A DNA stretch of 47,175 nucleotides, taken from NCBI GenBank assembly GCA_028695145.1, contig JAQVJP010000007.1, positions 1-47,175 on the forward strand, read 5' to 3'. A program made the translations under genes and the position numbers. The DNA is from Eubacteriales bacterium. Its GTDB lineage: Bacteria > Bacillota > Clostridia > Saccharofermentanales > UBA5734. Positions 8,807-18,174 of this stretch are shown in pieces. The notes under the pieces were generated by a model. It ran no database searches, had not been told where the DNA came from, and saw only the letters and a list, made by a program, of their open reading frames with translations. Position 1 is the stretch's first letter. Each line of letters begins with the position of its first letter.

Positions 8807-9533
8807 ATTGTTGAATGTCAGCAAGAGTTATCACAGCGAGGTAAAAGCAGTAGACAACATTAATCTTACAATTCCGGATGGCAGAATTTTCGGCTTCCTT
8901 GGTCCTAATGGAGCAGGTAAAACGACTACTATCAAGATGATTACCGGGATTCTCAGTCCTGACAGCGGCGATATTCTGCTTCAGGGTAACAGCATAATTA
9001 ACAATGCTCTGGCGGCGAAACGCTGTTTTGGATTGGTGCCGGATGACCCGAATGTTTTCCCCAGACTGCGTGGTTTAGAATATTTAAAGTTCATGGGTGA
9101 TGTCTATCAAGTTCCTACAGAACAGAGAACTGAAAGAATCGCTTCGCTGGCAAAACGACTCTCTTTGACGGATGCTCTTGGTGAAAAAATTCAAAGCTAC
9201 TCACATGGAATGCGCCAGAAGCTGATGATCATTGGCGCTCTGCTGCACGCGCCCGATATCTGGATTCTTGATGAGCCTATGACAGGGCTTGATCCGCAAT
9301 CAGCTTTTGAGTTGAAAAACATGATGCGCGAACATGCTGATAAGGGCAAAACAGTATTTTTCTCTACACATGTTCTTGAAGTTGCTGAACGTATTTGTGA
9401 TGATTTAGCAGTTATAGATCACGGACAGATACGCTTCAGCGGAACTCTTGAGCAGATGCGTGAGCAGAGTCGTGCGGACGAATCGCTTGAATCAATGTTC
9501 TTGCGTCTGGTTGCAGAGGGTGAAAAGTCATGA
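8799..9533 (+). CDS. ABC transporter ATP-binding protein (exporter type)
   Basis: A 244-residue ATPase that would power the membrane protein encoded next. Walker A is GPNGAGKTTTIK near residues 35-46, the signature is SYSHGMRQK, a variant of LSGGQ typical of ABC-2 exporters, and Walker B is WILDEPMTGLDP, followed by a switch histidine in FFSTHVLE. The ATG has AGGAGG 9 bases upstream and overlaps pheA by 8 bases; it overlaps the permease by 4. The position suggests co-expression with aromatic amino acid synthesis, but the sequence does not reveal the substrate. Confidence 0.9.
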   Translation: MIELLNVSKSYHSEVKAVDNINLTIPDGRIFGFLGPNGAGKTTTIKMITGILSPDSGDILLQGNSIINNALAAKRCFGLVPDDPNVFPRLRGLEYLKFMGDVYQVPTEQRTERIASLAKRLSLTDALGEKIQSYSHGMRQKLMIIGALLHAPDIWILDEPMTGLDPQSAFELKNMMREHADKGKTVFFSTHVLEVAERICDDLAVIDHGQIRFSGTLEQMREQSRADESLESMFLRLVAEGEKS

Positions 9534-11206
9534 GACAGATTCTTCGCTTGACATATATAATGCTCAAGGGTAACGGGATCGCGTCTCTTGGCAGTGATGC
9601 CCGCAAGAAGAGGAAATTTGGTAGTCTTGGCAGCTTATTGTTGTTTCTATTTCTATTTGTCTATCTTGGTGCCATGATGTCAGGAAGCAGCATTGGTATT
9701 TATAAAATGCTGGAACCATTATCATTGACAACAATGATTCCGGGCCTCTATTTGTCAGCAGCGGCAATAATGACCTTCGTGTTTGGGGCGGTTTATGTAA
9801 TCAGCATTTTCTATTATTCTTCTGATGTAACCCGTTTCCTGCCACTTCCTCTTAAGGCAGGCGAGATTATAAGCGCTAAGCTTCTTGTTACCGCTGTTTA
9901 TATTGAGATGGTTATGGCAATGCTTCTGTTGCCATCGCTTACTGTATATGGCGTACTATCTGAAGCTTCTTTTCAGTACTATGTTTTAATGGTATTGTCA
10001 CTTATCTTAATGCCTTTTATTCCTTTGTGTCTGGCAGCCGTAATAGTTATTCTGCTAATGCGATTGACTCCTTTTGCCAGGAATAAGGATCGTTTCAATA
10101 CTGTTTCCGGACTGGTATTGATGCTTGGAACTTTTGGCTTTGTCTTCTTTATTCAAAATTTATCAAGTAAAACCGATGGCGATCTGGCTCAAATTATTGA
10201 GAATGGAGCGGCTAATGTTTCATCTGCTGCCATGTCAGTTTTCCCGGGCGTCAGACAGGCTGCTTCTCTCCTCACATCAAGCCGGTTAGAGCTTCTGGAC
10301 TTGCTTTTGCTGATTCTGTTTGTTGCTGTTTCCTGGTTGATAATGCTGCTTGCCGGCAGAGCGTTTTATTTTCAAGGCGCTGTCAGTATGGGTGTATCCG
10401 GTGGGCGCAAACGAAAAATCAGCAGTGGTGAACTGGCAGCAGCAGGCAAATCCGGAAACATTTTCTGGACGCTGATGTTAAAAGATATCAGGATACTGTT
10501 ACGTACACCAATTTTTCTGATGAATAACGTAATAATGAATTTTATCTGGCCGATATTTTTGTTGGTGCCTTTTATAACCGGTTCCGAAGAGACAATTCAA
10601 TTACCGGCGCTCAGACTAATGGCACAACAGCTCAATTATAGCAGTAACCTGCCAATCACTATTGTTATGTCCATTGTTTTTGGCTTCGCGGCATTTGTGA
10701 CAGGTACAAACGGTATTGCGGCAAGCTGTCTGTCTCGCGAAGGGCGTCTCCTATATTTCATGAAGATAATTCCTGTTTCTTACAACAAACAGATACTGGC
10801 AAAAGTCAGCGTCAGCGTAATGATGGCTGTGTTTGGCTGCCTGATTGCCTTGATCGCCGGCTGGATTTTCTTCCTGCCGCCAATTTGGCTTGCGCTGCCG
10901 TTGCTGCTTGTGCTGCCGGCTGCCGTTATTTTACCGGCGCTTGCCTCAGTTTTTTTTGATTTGTTATGGCCGAAGCTGCATTGGGATAATGAGCAACGCG
11001 CGGTCAAACAAAATATGAATGTATTATATGGTATGCTTGTAACAATGCTATTGATTGCCGTAACGATTGTTCCTTCATTTTTATTGTCCTGGTTCTGGCC
11101 TGCCGCGCTTGCCGCTCTAATCATAATTCCCTGGACTCTGATAATTGCGCTTTTCTTCCTGTTAAGGCTGATGGCGACAAGACAAATGATAGGAATTGAA
11201 GCCTGA
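9530..11206 (+). CDS. ABC exporter membrane protein, about 12 predicted membrane segments
   Basis: A 558-residue integral membrane protein, start overlapping the ATPase stop as ATGA. By eye I count about twelve hydrophobic segments, six on each side of a polar stretch around residues 290-315 rich in lysine and arginine (GGRKRKISSGE), so it may be two fused six-helix halves. This resembles large ABC-2-type exporter permeases of Firmicutes rather than classical amino acid importers, and no binding protein gene is nearby. Export of an aromatic compound or a peptide is possible from context but unproven. No terminator is obvious before the V-ATPase promoter. Confidence 0.8.
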   Translation: MRQILRLTYIMLKGNGIASLGSDARKKRKFGSLGSLLLFLFLFVYLGAMMSGSSIGIYKMLEPLSLTTMIPGLYLSAAAIMTFVFGAVYVISIFYYSSDVTRFLPLPLKAGEIISAKLLVTAVYIEMVMAMLLLPSLTVYGVLSEASFQYYVLMVLSLILMPFIPLCLAAVIVILLMRLTPFARNKDRFNTVSGLVLMLGTFGFVFFIQNLSSKTDGDLAQIIENGAANVSSAAMSVFPGVRQAASLLTSSRLELLDLLLLILFVAVSWLIMLLAGRAFYFQGAVSMGVSGGRKRKISSGELAAAGKSGNIFWTLMLKDIRILLRTPIFLMNNVIMNFIWPIFLLVPFITGSEETIQLPALRLMAQQLNYSSNLPITIVMSIVFGFAAFVTGTNGIAASCLSREGRLLYFMKIIPVSYNKQILAKVSVSVMMAVFGCLIALIAGWIFFLPPIWLALPLLLVLPAAVILPALASVFFDLLWPKLHWDNEQRAVKQNMNVLYGMLVTMLLIAVTIVPSFLLSWFWPAALAALIIIPWTLIIALFFLLRLMATRQMIGIEA

Positions 11207-11245
11207 TTATGCAGTAATTTAACAGATGCACTTGCATGATAACTA

Positions 11246-11254
11246 TGTTATAAT
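11246..11254 (+). promoter_or_regulatory. Extended -10 promoter for the V-type ATPase operon
   Basis: A TGn element immediately precedes a perfect TATAAT (11249-11254), 42 bases before the first V-ATPase start codon. No good -35 box lies at 16-18 bases, as expected of extended -10 promoters. This is the only promoter-like signal in the 89-base gap after the ABC permease. Confidence 0.55.
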
Positions 11255-11295
11255 TCGCTCGATTGAAAAATATGAGCTTCACTGGGAGGAATATC

Positions 11296-11607
11296 ATGGT
11301 TGACCAGGATTTTATTGGCCAGATCAGAGCTGCTGAAAAGCAGGAGGACGAACTGATCAGTACAGCCAGAGATAACGCGGCTATAGCCATTGAGGAAGCA
11401 AGAAATAAGGCGGCGGAAATGCTGTCGTCGGCACGTGTGCAGGCAGATGAGGAACAGAGAGAACTGCTTGATTCTGCCACCCGTCAAGCTGCTGCTATAG
11501 AACAGGAAGCAGTTGAATCTGACAATACAACTGACGATGACACTGATTTGCATGAAGCGGTGGCTGCAGTTGCGGGAAGGATTGTGAATTACAGTGTCGA
11601 TCGTTAA
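11296..11607 (+). CDS. V-type ATP synthase subunit G/H-like peripheral stalk protein
   Basis: A 103-residue protein of charged, alanine-rich helix, the usual form of the small stalk subunit that pairs with subunit E in bacterial and archaeal V/A-type ATPases. From ATG 11296 (GGGAGGA just upstream) it starts MVDQDFIGQIRAAEKQEDEL and continues as a near-continuous coiled coil with regularly spaced Ala and Glu, then an acidic patch (DNTTDDDTD) near residues 76-84. Position as first gene of the operon, before subunit I, matches ntpF in Enterococcus hirae. Naming differs between organisms (G, H or ntpF), so no symbol is given. Confidence 0.8.
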   Translation: MVDQDFIGQIRAAEKQEDELISTARDNAAIAIEEARNKAAEMLSSARVQADEEQRELLDSATRQAAAIEQEAVESDNTTDDDTDLHEAVAAVAGRIVNYSVDR

Positions 11608-13633
11608 GATGAGCAAAATAACTGTCATTGGTATGGCAGAAGATAAATCTAACGTTATAGACGCTCTGATGAAGCTGGGCGCTGTTGAGCTTGAAACTGA
11701 AGCTGAAACATCAGTCTTCACAACCGGTGATGGAGCTGAGGCTAATCTCGATGATGATCTTGAAGATTATGTGGGACCGCATGAGTTTTCAACAGATTTC
11801 GCAAGTGTTGAGCAAACAGCGGTTAGTGACGAGGAACTGGAACATACAGCATCTCTTGATGCGATGACCAGGCTCGAAATGGCAATTGAGTACCTGCATG
11901 ATCTCAGTGGCAAAACCGGTAAACCACAGCTTCAGTCGGCAACTGATCGACAGCTTCTCGAAGCAGGTAGTCGTGAACAGGAAATCAGAAAGATGCTCCA
12001 TGAAACAGAGCGTTTAAGAGCTTCTCTCGATGATTTGCATTCACAAAAAGCACAGCAGCTCGGTCGTTATGACTTACTGTTGCCATGGCAAGGTCTCGAA
12101 GTTGATCTTGCCGTTAGAGGTACCGCCAGAACCAGTTTGTTCATCGGCAGCCTTGATACCGTGGATCAGATTGCAGAGCTAAAAGAAGCGCTAAGACAGG
12201 AAGCCCCGGAATCACATGTTGAAATTTTCCGCCAGGATGAAGCACATGCTTTGCTTGCGGTCGTAGTTTGGCAGCCACGTGAAAATACGGCACAGTCGGT
12301 CTTGAGAAGAATTGGCTTCCATCAGATGCCCCTTCAAGGTGAACAAGGTACTGCGGGTCAGCTTCTTGAAGCTTGTCACGACAGGGTAAAAAATATTGAT
12401 CTTGAAATTGCAAGTATGCGCGGCCAATTAACCGATATGATCGGTAATATTGGGGATTTTCAATTACTGCACGATTTTTATCTGATTAGAAGTGAAAAAT
12501 ACAAAGCAATGAAGAACATATCCGGCAGCCGCAGCACCTTCTGGTTAACAGGATGGGTGCCGGATGTCCTGGCAGAAGATGTTGTCCGCGACTTGAGCAG
12601 CAGCTTCATGACAGCCGTCGATATTCGCAAGGCCGCAAAAGACGAAGAACATCCTATTCTTCTGAAGAATCCCAAGCCTGTAAAAGCTTATGAAGTTATA
12701 GTTGAAATGTTCAGTGCGCCTTCATCTGTAAAAGATATTGATCCGGCGCCTCTTCTTGCTCCTTTCTTCTTCTTTTTCTTCGGCATGATGTTAAGTGATG
12801 TAGGTTATGGTCTGCTCCTTTCTGCGCTTTGTGGTGTGTTGATCTGGAAGGTAAAAGCCAAAGGCGAACTTGGCAGAATGGCTCGCATGCTTTTTATCAG
12901 TGGAATAGGCTCAGTATTGTGGGGTTTAATGTTTGGCGGTTTCTTCGGCAACATGCTGACAACTTTGAGTGATGGCAAAATAAATATGCCGGCATTGTGG
13001 TTTGACCCAATGTCAGATCCTACAAGACTGATGATCTGGAGTATGATTTTTGGCGTTATACATCTTTTCGCAGGTATGGGCGCAAGAATCTATATACTTG
13101 CCAGAGCCGGTAAGCTTGTAGATGGTTTGCTCGATATTGCGCCATGGTATCTGATAATAATTGGTCTTGGATTGATGCTGGGTGGTATCGGTGGACAACT
13201 TGGTATGTATACCGCTCTTGCCGGTGCGGCTGTCTTACTGTTATTCGGTGGACGTGATGCCAAAAATCCAATTATGAGGCTTCTGAAAGGCTTGTTATCA
13301 ATATATAACATCACAAGTTATTTTAGTGATATATTATCATATACCAGAATACTGGCACTTGTATTGGCTACAAGCGTAATTGCCATGGTCGTAAATCTTT
13401 TAGGTTTTCTGCTTGGGCCAACACCGGCGGGAATCATCGTATTCATAATTGTAGCACTGCTTGGACATACTTTGAATTTAGCACTGTCAGCGTTGTCTGC
13501 TTATGTACACACCAGTCGTTTACAGTATGTTGAGTTCTTCAGTAAGTTCTATGAAGGAGGCGGACGACTTTGGAAGCCTCTGAGCAGGAAAACAAAATAT
13601 GTTGAGTTGAAGCGGGACGAAGCTGCTTCTTGA
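11594..13633 (+). CDS. ntpI: V-type ATP synthase subunit I (membrane stator, a-subunit)
   Basis: The 679-residue stator that forms the ion half-channels against the c-ring and links to the peripheral stalks. The start is taken as GTG 11594, giving MSIVKMSKITVIG, the normal N-terminus for this family, with GGGAAGGA upstream and a 14-base overlap with the previous gene. Residues 1-370 are soluble and helical; the C-terminal half has about seven or eight membrane helices, beginning at the family hallmark FFFFFFGMMLSDVGYGLLL. The last helices near residues 570-660 contain the arginine and glutamate-poor segment DILSYTRILALVLA, conserved next to the ion path. Confidence 0.93.
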   Translation: MSIVKMSKITVIGMAEDKSNVIDALMKLGAVELETEAETSVFTTGDGAEANLDDDLEDYVGPHEFSTDFASVEQTAVSDEELEHTASLDAMTRLEMAIEYLHDLSGKTGKPQLQSATDRQLLEAGSREQEIRKMLHETERLRASLDDLHSQKAQQLGRYDLLLPWQGLEVDLAVRGTARTSLFIGSLDTVDQIAELKEALRQEAPESHVEIFRQDEAHALLAVVVWQPRENTAQSVLRRIGFHQMPLQGEQGTAGQLLEACHDRVKNIDLEIASMRGQLTDMIGNIGDFQLLHDFYLIRSEKYKAMKNISGSRSTFWLTGWVPDVLAEDVVRDLSSSFMTAVDIRKAAKDEEHPILLKNPKPVKAYEVIVEMFSAPSSVKDIDPAPLLAPFFFFFFGMMLSDVGYGLLLSALCGVLIWKVKAKGELGRMARMLFISGIGSVLWGLMFGGFFGNMLTTLSDGKINMPALWFDPMSDPTRLMIWSMIFGVIHLFAGMGARIYILARAGKLVDGLLDIAPWYLIIIGLGLMLGGIGGQLGMYTALAGAAVLLLFGGRDAKNPIMRLLKGLLSIYNITSYFSDILSYTRILALVLATSVIAMVVNLLGFLLGPTPAGIIVFIIVALLGHTLNLALSALSAYVHTSRLQYVEFFSKFYEGGGRLWKPLSRKTKYVELKRDEAAS

Positions 13634-13659
13634 AGTGGCTATGTATAATATCGTATAAA
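13630..13659 (+). promoter_or_regulatory. Possible internal promoter ahead of the c-ring gene
   Basis: TTGAAG (13630-13635) and TATAAA (13654-13659) are spaced by 18 bases in the 122-base gap between subunits I and K. Extra transcription of the c-ring gene would fit its higher copy number in the complex. The match is moderate and unproven. Confidence 0.35.
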
Positions 13660-13682
13660 TAGTGACCTGAGTTTGGTATACA

Positions 13683-13696
13683 GCCTGTAAACAGGC
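13683..13696 (+). other. Short hairpin in the subunit I-K gap
   Basis: GCCTG and CAGGC pair around a TAAA loop. There is no T-run. It could slow 5' decay of the downstream c-ring message. Confidence 0.3.
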
Positions 13697-13755
13697 ATTA
13701 AGTATAAGAACACAATAAAAATTATGAACAAACATAATATCAGGAGGAAAAAACA

Positions 13756-14232
13756 ATGGAATTTATGTCTCTGATGGGTCCTGTACTCACAATGCTGGCC
13801 GGTGCGCTGGCAGCGCTGCTTCCCGGCATTGGTTCAGCGAGAGCTGTAGGTCGTGTGGGTGAAGCCGCAAGCGGTGTTCTAACAGAAGATCCGGGGAAAT
13901 TCGGTAAGCTGTTGATTCTGCAGGCTCTGCCTGGCACACAGGGTATTTACGGCCTGCTGACTTGGTTTATGGTTATGCTGAGTTCTGGTATGCTGGGTGG
14001 TAATATGGATCTGACCTGGCAGCGCGGACTTGCGTACCTTATGGCTTCTTTGCCAATTGCTGTAGTAGGCTATTACTCAGCAGTTTATCAGGGTCGTGTA
14101 TCTGAAGCAGGTGTAGCTCTTGTTGCTAAACGACCAGAAGAACAATCCAAGGCAATGGTTATGGCAGCTATGGTTGAGACCTACGCAATCCTCGCTCTGC
14201 TTGCATCCGTACTTTCTATCCTGAATATCTGA
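13756..14232 (+). CDS. ntpK: V-type ATP synthase subunit K (c-ring), predicted Na+ type
   Basis: A 158-residue, four-helix, duplicated proteolipid that forms the rotating ring. Each half has a helical hairpin (GIGSARAVG in the first, GYYSAVYQGRVSEAG in the second). The second helix has LPGTQG and the fourth MVETYAI. Aligned by eye with the Enterococcus hirae Na+-ATPase, the sodium ligands Leu61, Thr64, Gln65, Gln110 and Glu139 correspond to Leu58, Thr61, Gln62, Gln112 and Glu141 here. As in that enzyme, only one half carries the carboxylate. AGGAGG precedes the ATG. Sodium translocation is inferred from these residues. Confidence 0.93.
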   Translation: MEFMSLMGPVLTMLAGALAALLPGIGSARAVGRVGEAASGVLTEDPGKFGKLLILQALPGTQGIYGLLTWFMVMLSSGMLGGNMDLTWQRGLAYLMASLPIAVVGYYSAVYQGRVSEAGVALVAKRPEEQSKAMVMAAMVETYAILALLASVLSILNI

Positions 14233-14305
14233 TGATACTCCGGTAAGTTTTGTATTGTCGTTACAGGAAATGTAATGATTGATGTGTGAGAAAGGAGCTA
14301 TTTCT

Positions 14306-14896
14306 TTGGACGGTCTAAAAAAAATACAGGATCGCATCCTGGAACAGGCTCAGGATAAGGCTGCCGAGATAGCGGCCAGAGCTCAGGAGCAATGCGAGAG
14401 CATAATAGAGCAGGCTCAGCTGGAGCAAAATAGAATTCTCAGTGAGACAAGGGCAAAAGCTCAGGCACAGGCAGATGCGGTGCTTAATAGAGCACGTAGC
14501 CTTGCCGCTATGGAGAAGAGAAAAAACATTCTCCAGAAGAAACAAAAACTGATCGACCGAGTGATCGACCAGGCTCTTATTCAAGTGTGTAGTATGCCTG
14601 CAGATAAGAAACTCGAACTTTATGAATCAATGATAAGACGTACGGGTGCCATAAATGGTGTGATTACACTGTCTGCCGATGATTTGCCGCTTGGTGGTCA
14701 GTTGATTTCGAAGTTAGGATCAGGGTTTGAATTGTCAGATATACCTGGCTCTTTTGCCGGGGGCTTAGTTTTACTTAGAGGTAGAATTGAGGATAATTTG
14801 ACTTTTGACCTTATAGTCAGAAATCATAGACCGCAGTTGTCTGCCACCGCCGCTTCGGCGTTATCGGCAACTGCTGCTTTGAGTGATGAGGAGTAG
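14306..14896 (+). CDS. ntpE: V-type ATP synthase subunit E (peripheral stalk)
   Basis: A 196-residue stalk subunit joining the A3B3 head to the stator. TTG 14306 is preferred as start: AAAGGAG (14291-14297) is 8 bases upstream, and the product then begins MDGLKKIQDRILEQAQDKA, as relatives do. The upstream in-frame ATG at 14282 lies before that ribosome site. Residues 1-100 are a long Ala/Gln/Glu-rich coiled coil; the rest is the globular domain that contacts subunit B. It lies between K and C in the standard order. Confidence 0.88.
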   Translation: MDGLKKIQDRILEQAQDKAAEIAARAQEQCESIIEQAQLEQNRILSETRAKAQAQADAVLNRARSLAAMEKRKNILQKKQKLIDRVIDQALIQVCSMPADKKLELYESMIRRTGAINGVITLSADDLPLGGQLISKLGSGFELSDIPGSFAGGLVLLRGRIEDNLTFDLIVRNHRPQLSATAASALSATAALSDEE

Positions 14897-14899
14897 TAC

Positions 14900-15994
14900 T
14901 TGAGTATGAAGTCTGATGACAACGCCAGAAATAACGCTGTTAATCCGGAGAATTATGGTTATGCTACCGGCAGGATACGTGCTCTTGAGGCAGGTTTATT
15001 AAGCTCTGCTGATCTCAGCAGAGTATTTGACGCCAGACAGCCTGAAGATATTTCCCGGGTTGTTCAGGATAAGGGTTATAAATCCGGTGATGTTGAGGCA
15101 GCTTTGCGCGATAAAATGACTGAGACATATGAAGTCATGCAGCAAATCATACCGGATGCGGCTTTTGTCGAAGCGTTGATTTTGTTTAATGATACTCACA
15201 ATCTCAAAGTTGTGCTTAAACATTTATCTGCCTGGTGGATCAAGAAGGTAGAAGATACTGATCAACAGGTAAACATTCCTGAATCTGACGGGGCACTTAC
15301 CTGGCATGGATTGGAATCAGCTTTCCGGATTCCGGCAATTGTTGAACCAGAAGTGTTGTTCAGAGCGATTAGAGATCGCAATGAAACAGTAATTCCGGAA
15401 TGGTTATGGCAGCTTGCTGAAGAAGGAACTGCCGCCTGGCTCAGATCGTACGATACGGGCAGCATGGACATGGTTGTTGACAAAGGTGCCTGGATTAGAG
15501 CCATGGAACTGACGCGCATGTTGAATAATCAGTTTTTCAGCGGCTATATGAAGCTGAAGCAGAACCTGATTAGCCTTGAGATTCTACTTCGATGCAGATC
15601 TCTGAAAACAGGTCGCGAGTATCTGAAGCAGGCACTGCCTCCGGTTTCCAGCCTTACTGCTGACGAATGGATGGACGCTTATGAAGCTGATTCTCAGGAT
15701 CTGCTGGCGCTTGTCGCTGATAAAATGAATATTGGTAAATGGTTTTCTGATGCCAGAAGCATCCTTGAGACCTATGGTAAACCAGGCACAGCTGCTGCTT
15801 ATAATCGGATTGCTGATCAAATACTGGCAGATTGGTTAAGAGGCGCAGCTTCTGTTCTTAGGGGACCGGAAGTGCCCGTTTCTTATCTTTTGAGACGTGA
15901 ACTTGAGATAAAGAATATCAGGATCGCTCTGACTTGTCTTCGCAACGGCGTTTCAGCAGCACAGGCGAGAGAGCTCGCCCGAGCCGCTGTTTGA
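14900..15994 (+). CDS. ntpC: V-type ATP synthase subunit C (d-like, central-stalk coupling)
   Basis: A 364-residue subunit that sits on the c-ring and links it to the central stalk. The sequence YGYATGRIRALEAGLL near the N-terminus and the C-terminal YLLRRELEIKNIRIALTC are characteristic of the family, which otherwise has low conservation. The start is TTG 14900 with GAGGAG 6 bases upstream; ATG 14906 is two codons later and cannot be excluded. It follows subunit E by 3 bases. Confidence 0.88.
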   Translation: MSMKSDDNARNNAVNPENYGYATGRIRALEAGLLSSADLSRVFDARQPEDISRVVQDKGYKSGDVEAALRDKMTETYEVMQQIIPDAAFVEALILFNDTHNLKVVLKHLSAWWIKKVEDTDQQVNIPESDGALTWHGLESAFRIPAIVEPEVLFRAIRDRNETVIPEWLWQLAEEGTAAWLRSYDTGSMDMVVDKGAWIRAMELTRMLNNQFFSGYMKLKQNLISLEILLRCRSLKTGREYLKQALPPVSSLTADEWMDAYEADSQDLLALVADKMNIGKWFSDARSILETYGKPGTAAAYNRIADQILADWLRGAASVLRGPEVPVSYLLRRELEIKNIRIALTCLRNGVSAAQARELARAAV

Positions 15995-16033
15995 TGCGGA
16001 GCTTGTTCAGATAAATGGGGAGTGTATTGTTTA

Positions 16034-16384
16034 ATGTATAAAGTCGGCGTTATTGGCGATCGTGACAGTGTCATCGGTTTCCGCGCGATCGGTATGGCAG
16101 TATATGATACTGAAGATATAGAACTGGCAGGAGATTATCTTCGCCAGATGGTGCGCGAAAATTATGCTGTAGTTTTTATTACTGAGAAACTGGCAGAGGG
16201 CAATATGAATCTGATCAGAGAACTCAGAAATCAGAAGCTTCCGGCTGTGATACCTGTACCGTCTATTACAGGCAGTACCGGCCTCGGCATGAAGCAGGTT
16301 AGAGAATCGGTACGCAAAGCTGTCGGTATAGATTTATTCGCTGAGTCCGATAGTTTACAGTCTCAAGATACAAATAACTTATGA
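16034..16384 (+). CDS. ntpG: V-type ATP synthase subunit F (central rotor stalk)
   Basis: About 116 residues with a Rossmann-like fold, binding subunit D in the rotor. It begins [20 protein letters not shown], the family N-terminus, so ATG 16034 is chosen over GTG 16022; GGGGAG is 11 bases upstream. [12 protein letters not shown] and the C-terminal [14 protein letters not shown] are also typical. It is called F in the A/V nomenclature and NtpG in Enterococcus. Its stop lies 11 bases before the subunit A start. Confidence 0.88.
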   Translation: MYKVGVIGDRDSVIGFRAIGMAVYDTEDIELAGDYLRQMVRENYAVVFITEKLAEGNMNLIRELRNQKLPAVIPVPSITGSTGLGMKQVRESVRKAVGIDLFAESDSLQSQDTNNL

Positions 16385-16395
16385 GGAGTGAAATC

Positions 16396-18171
16396 ATGAA
16401 GAGCGCTATTCAGGGCAGAATCGTCAAAGTTTCAGGACCGCTTGTCATCGCTGAGGGCATGCGCGATGCCGAGATGTTTGACGTCGTCCGTGTTTCGGAT
16501 AAGAAACTGATCGGTGAGATTATCGAGATGCATGGTGATCGTGCGTCTATTCAGGTATATGAAGAAACAGCCGGACTTGGACCAGGTGAAATCGTTGTTT
16601 CAGAGGGTGCGCCATTGTCTGTTGAGCTGGCTCCAGGCTTAATCAGCCAGATATTTGATGGCATTCAGCGTCCGCTTGAAAGAATTAAGGCACTTGCAGG
16701 CAACAGTATTGCCAGAGGTGTTGATGTCCAGGCTCTTGACCGTACAAAATCTTGGGAGTTCAAAGCTCTTGTCCAAGTTGGTACTGAAGTTGAGGCTGGT
16801 GATATATTAGGGACTGTTCAGGAAACCGAATTGGTGCTCCATAAAGTAATGGTGCCTGTGGGCGTTAGCGGAATTGTAAAAGAAATCAAAAATGGTGATT
16901 TTACAATAGTTGATACAGTAGCCGTTATTGAAGATGCTGCCGGCCAAGCACATGATGTCATCATGATGCAAAAATGGCCTGTGCGACGTGGCAGACCTTA
17001 TCGTGAAAAAATGGCTCCTGACGAGCCGTTGATGACGGGTCAGCGCAGTATTGATACATTTTTCCCTGTAGTGCGTGGTGGAACAGCTACAATCCCAGGA
17101 CCCTTCGGCAGTGGTAAGACAGTTGTTCAGCATCAGCTGGCCAAATGGGCTGCAGCTGATATCGTTGTTTATATTGGCTGCGGTGAGCGCGGTAACGAAA
17201 TGACTGATGTTTTAAGAGAGTTCCCTGAGCTTCTTGACGCGAAGTCAGGTCAATCACTGATGAAACGTACAATTTTGATCGCTAACACTTCCGATATGCC
17301 TGTCGCGGCTCGTGAAGCCTCAATATATACTGGTATCACAATTGCTGAATACTTCCGTGATATGGGCTTGTCCGTCGCGGTTATGGCTGATTCTACTTCA
17401 CGCTGGGCAGAGGCTCTGCGTGAGATGTCCGGTCGTTTGGAAGAAATGCCAGGTGAGGAAGGTTATCCTGCTTATCTGGGTTCGCGTCTTGCGAATTTCT
17501 ATGAACGTGCCGGCGCGGTCTACTGCCTTGGTAAGGAGAAACGTATTGGCGTTTTGACCGCTGTTGGAGCCGTATCTCCTCCAGGCGGTGACTTGTCTGA
17601 TCCTGTCGCCCAGTCAACCTTGAGAATTGTAAAAGTGTTCTGGGGACTTGATTCAGCTCTGGCCTATAAACGTCATTTTCCCGCGATTAACTGGATGAAC
17701 AGCTACTCTCTCTATGCTGATAAAGTTGGACAATGGATGGATCGCAATGTTGCTCCTGATTGGAGTCGTTTGCGTGATGACGCGCTCAAACTGCTTCAGG
17801 AAGAAGCAGAACTTGAAGAGATAGTCAGACTTGTTGGCCAGGACGCGCTTTCGTATTCTGACAGGTTGAAGCTTGAGTCAGCACGTTCACTTCGTGAAGA
17901 TTTCCTGCAGCAAGATTCATTTGATGAAATAGATACTTACTGCTCACTTAATAAGCAGTATAAAATGCTCTCAATTATAATGAAATATTACTATGTCGGT
18001 TCAGCCGCCCTTGGGAATAACGCTTCTTATAATGAACTGGTGAAGATACCTGCTCGTTATGAAATCAGCCGTTTCAAATCTCTGCCCGAAGATCAGGTTG
18101 ATGAAAGATTCGAAAGAATCAACAGAGAGCTGGAAGAACAGATTAACGCAGTAATGCCTCAGGGGGTGTAA
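16396..18171 (+). CDS. ntpA: V-type ATP synthase catalytic subunit A
   Basis: The nucleotide-hydrolysing subunit, 591 residues, three copies per head. Walker A is [12 protein letters not shown], and the family-specific insert region (PFGVSG-like segment around residues 120-190) is present, which separates A subunits from F-type beta. [20 protein letters not shown] is the conserved catalytic-core motif. Start ATG 16396 has GAGGAG 7 bases upstream; ATG 16381 would overlap subunit F. No intein is present. Confidence 0.96.
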   Translation: MKSAIQGRIVKVSGPLVIAEGMRDAEMFDVVRVSDKKLIGEIIEMHGDRASIQVYEETAGLGPGEIVVSEGAPLSVELAPGLISQIFDGIQRPLERIKALAGNSIARGVDVQALDRTKSWEFKALVQVGTEVEAGDILGTVQETELVLHKVMVPVGVSGIVKEIKNGDFTIVDTVAVIEDAAGQAHDVIMMQKWPVRRGRPYREKMAPDEPLMTGQRSIDTFFPVVRGGTATIPGPFGSGKTVVQHQLAKWAAADIVVYIGCGERGNEMTDVLREFPELLDAKSGQSLMKRTILIANTSDMPVAAREASIYTGITIAEYFRDMGLSVAVMADSTSRWAEALREMSGRLEEMPGEEGYPAYLGSRLANFYERAGAVYCLGKEKRIGVLTAVGAVSPPGGDLSDPVAQSTLRIVKVFWGLDSALAYKRHFPAINWMNSYSLYADKVGQWMDRNVAPDWSRLRDDALKLLQEEAELEEIVRLVGQDALSYSDRLKLESARSLREDFLQQDSFDEIDTYCSLNKQYKMLSIIMKYYYVGSAALGNNASYNELVKIPARYEISRFKSLPEDQVDERFERINRELEEQINAVMPQGV

Positions 18172-18174
18172 GAA

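Noticed and set aside
11248-11721. Minus-strand frame of 157 codons opposite the first V-ATPase genes
   Set aside because: Serine-rich translation is the mirror of the Ala/Glu-rich coiled coil; there are no start signals.
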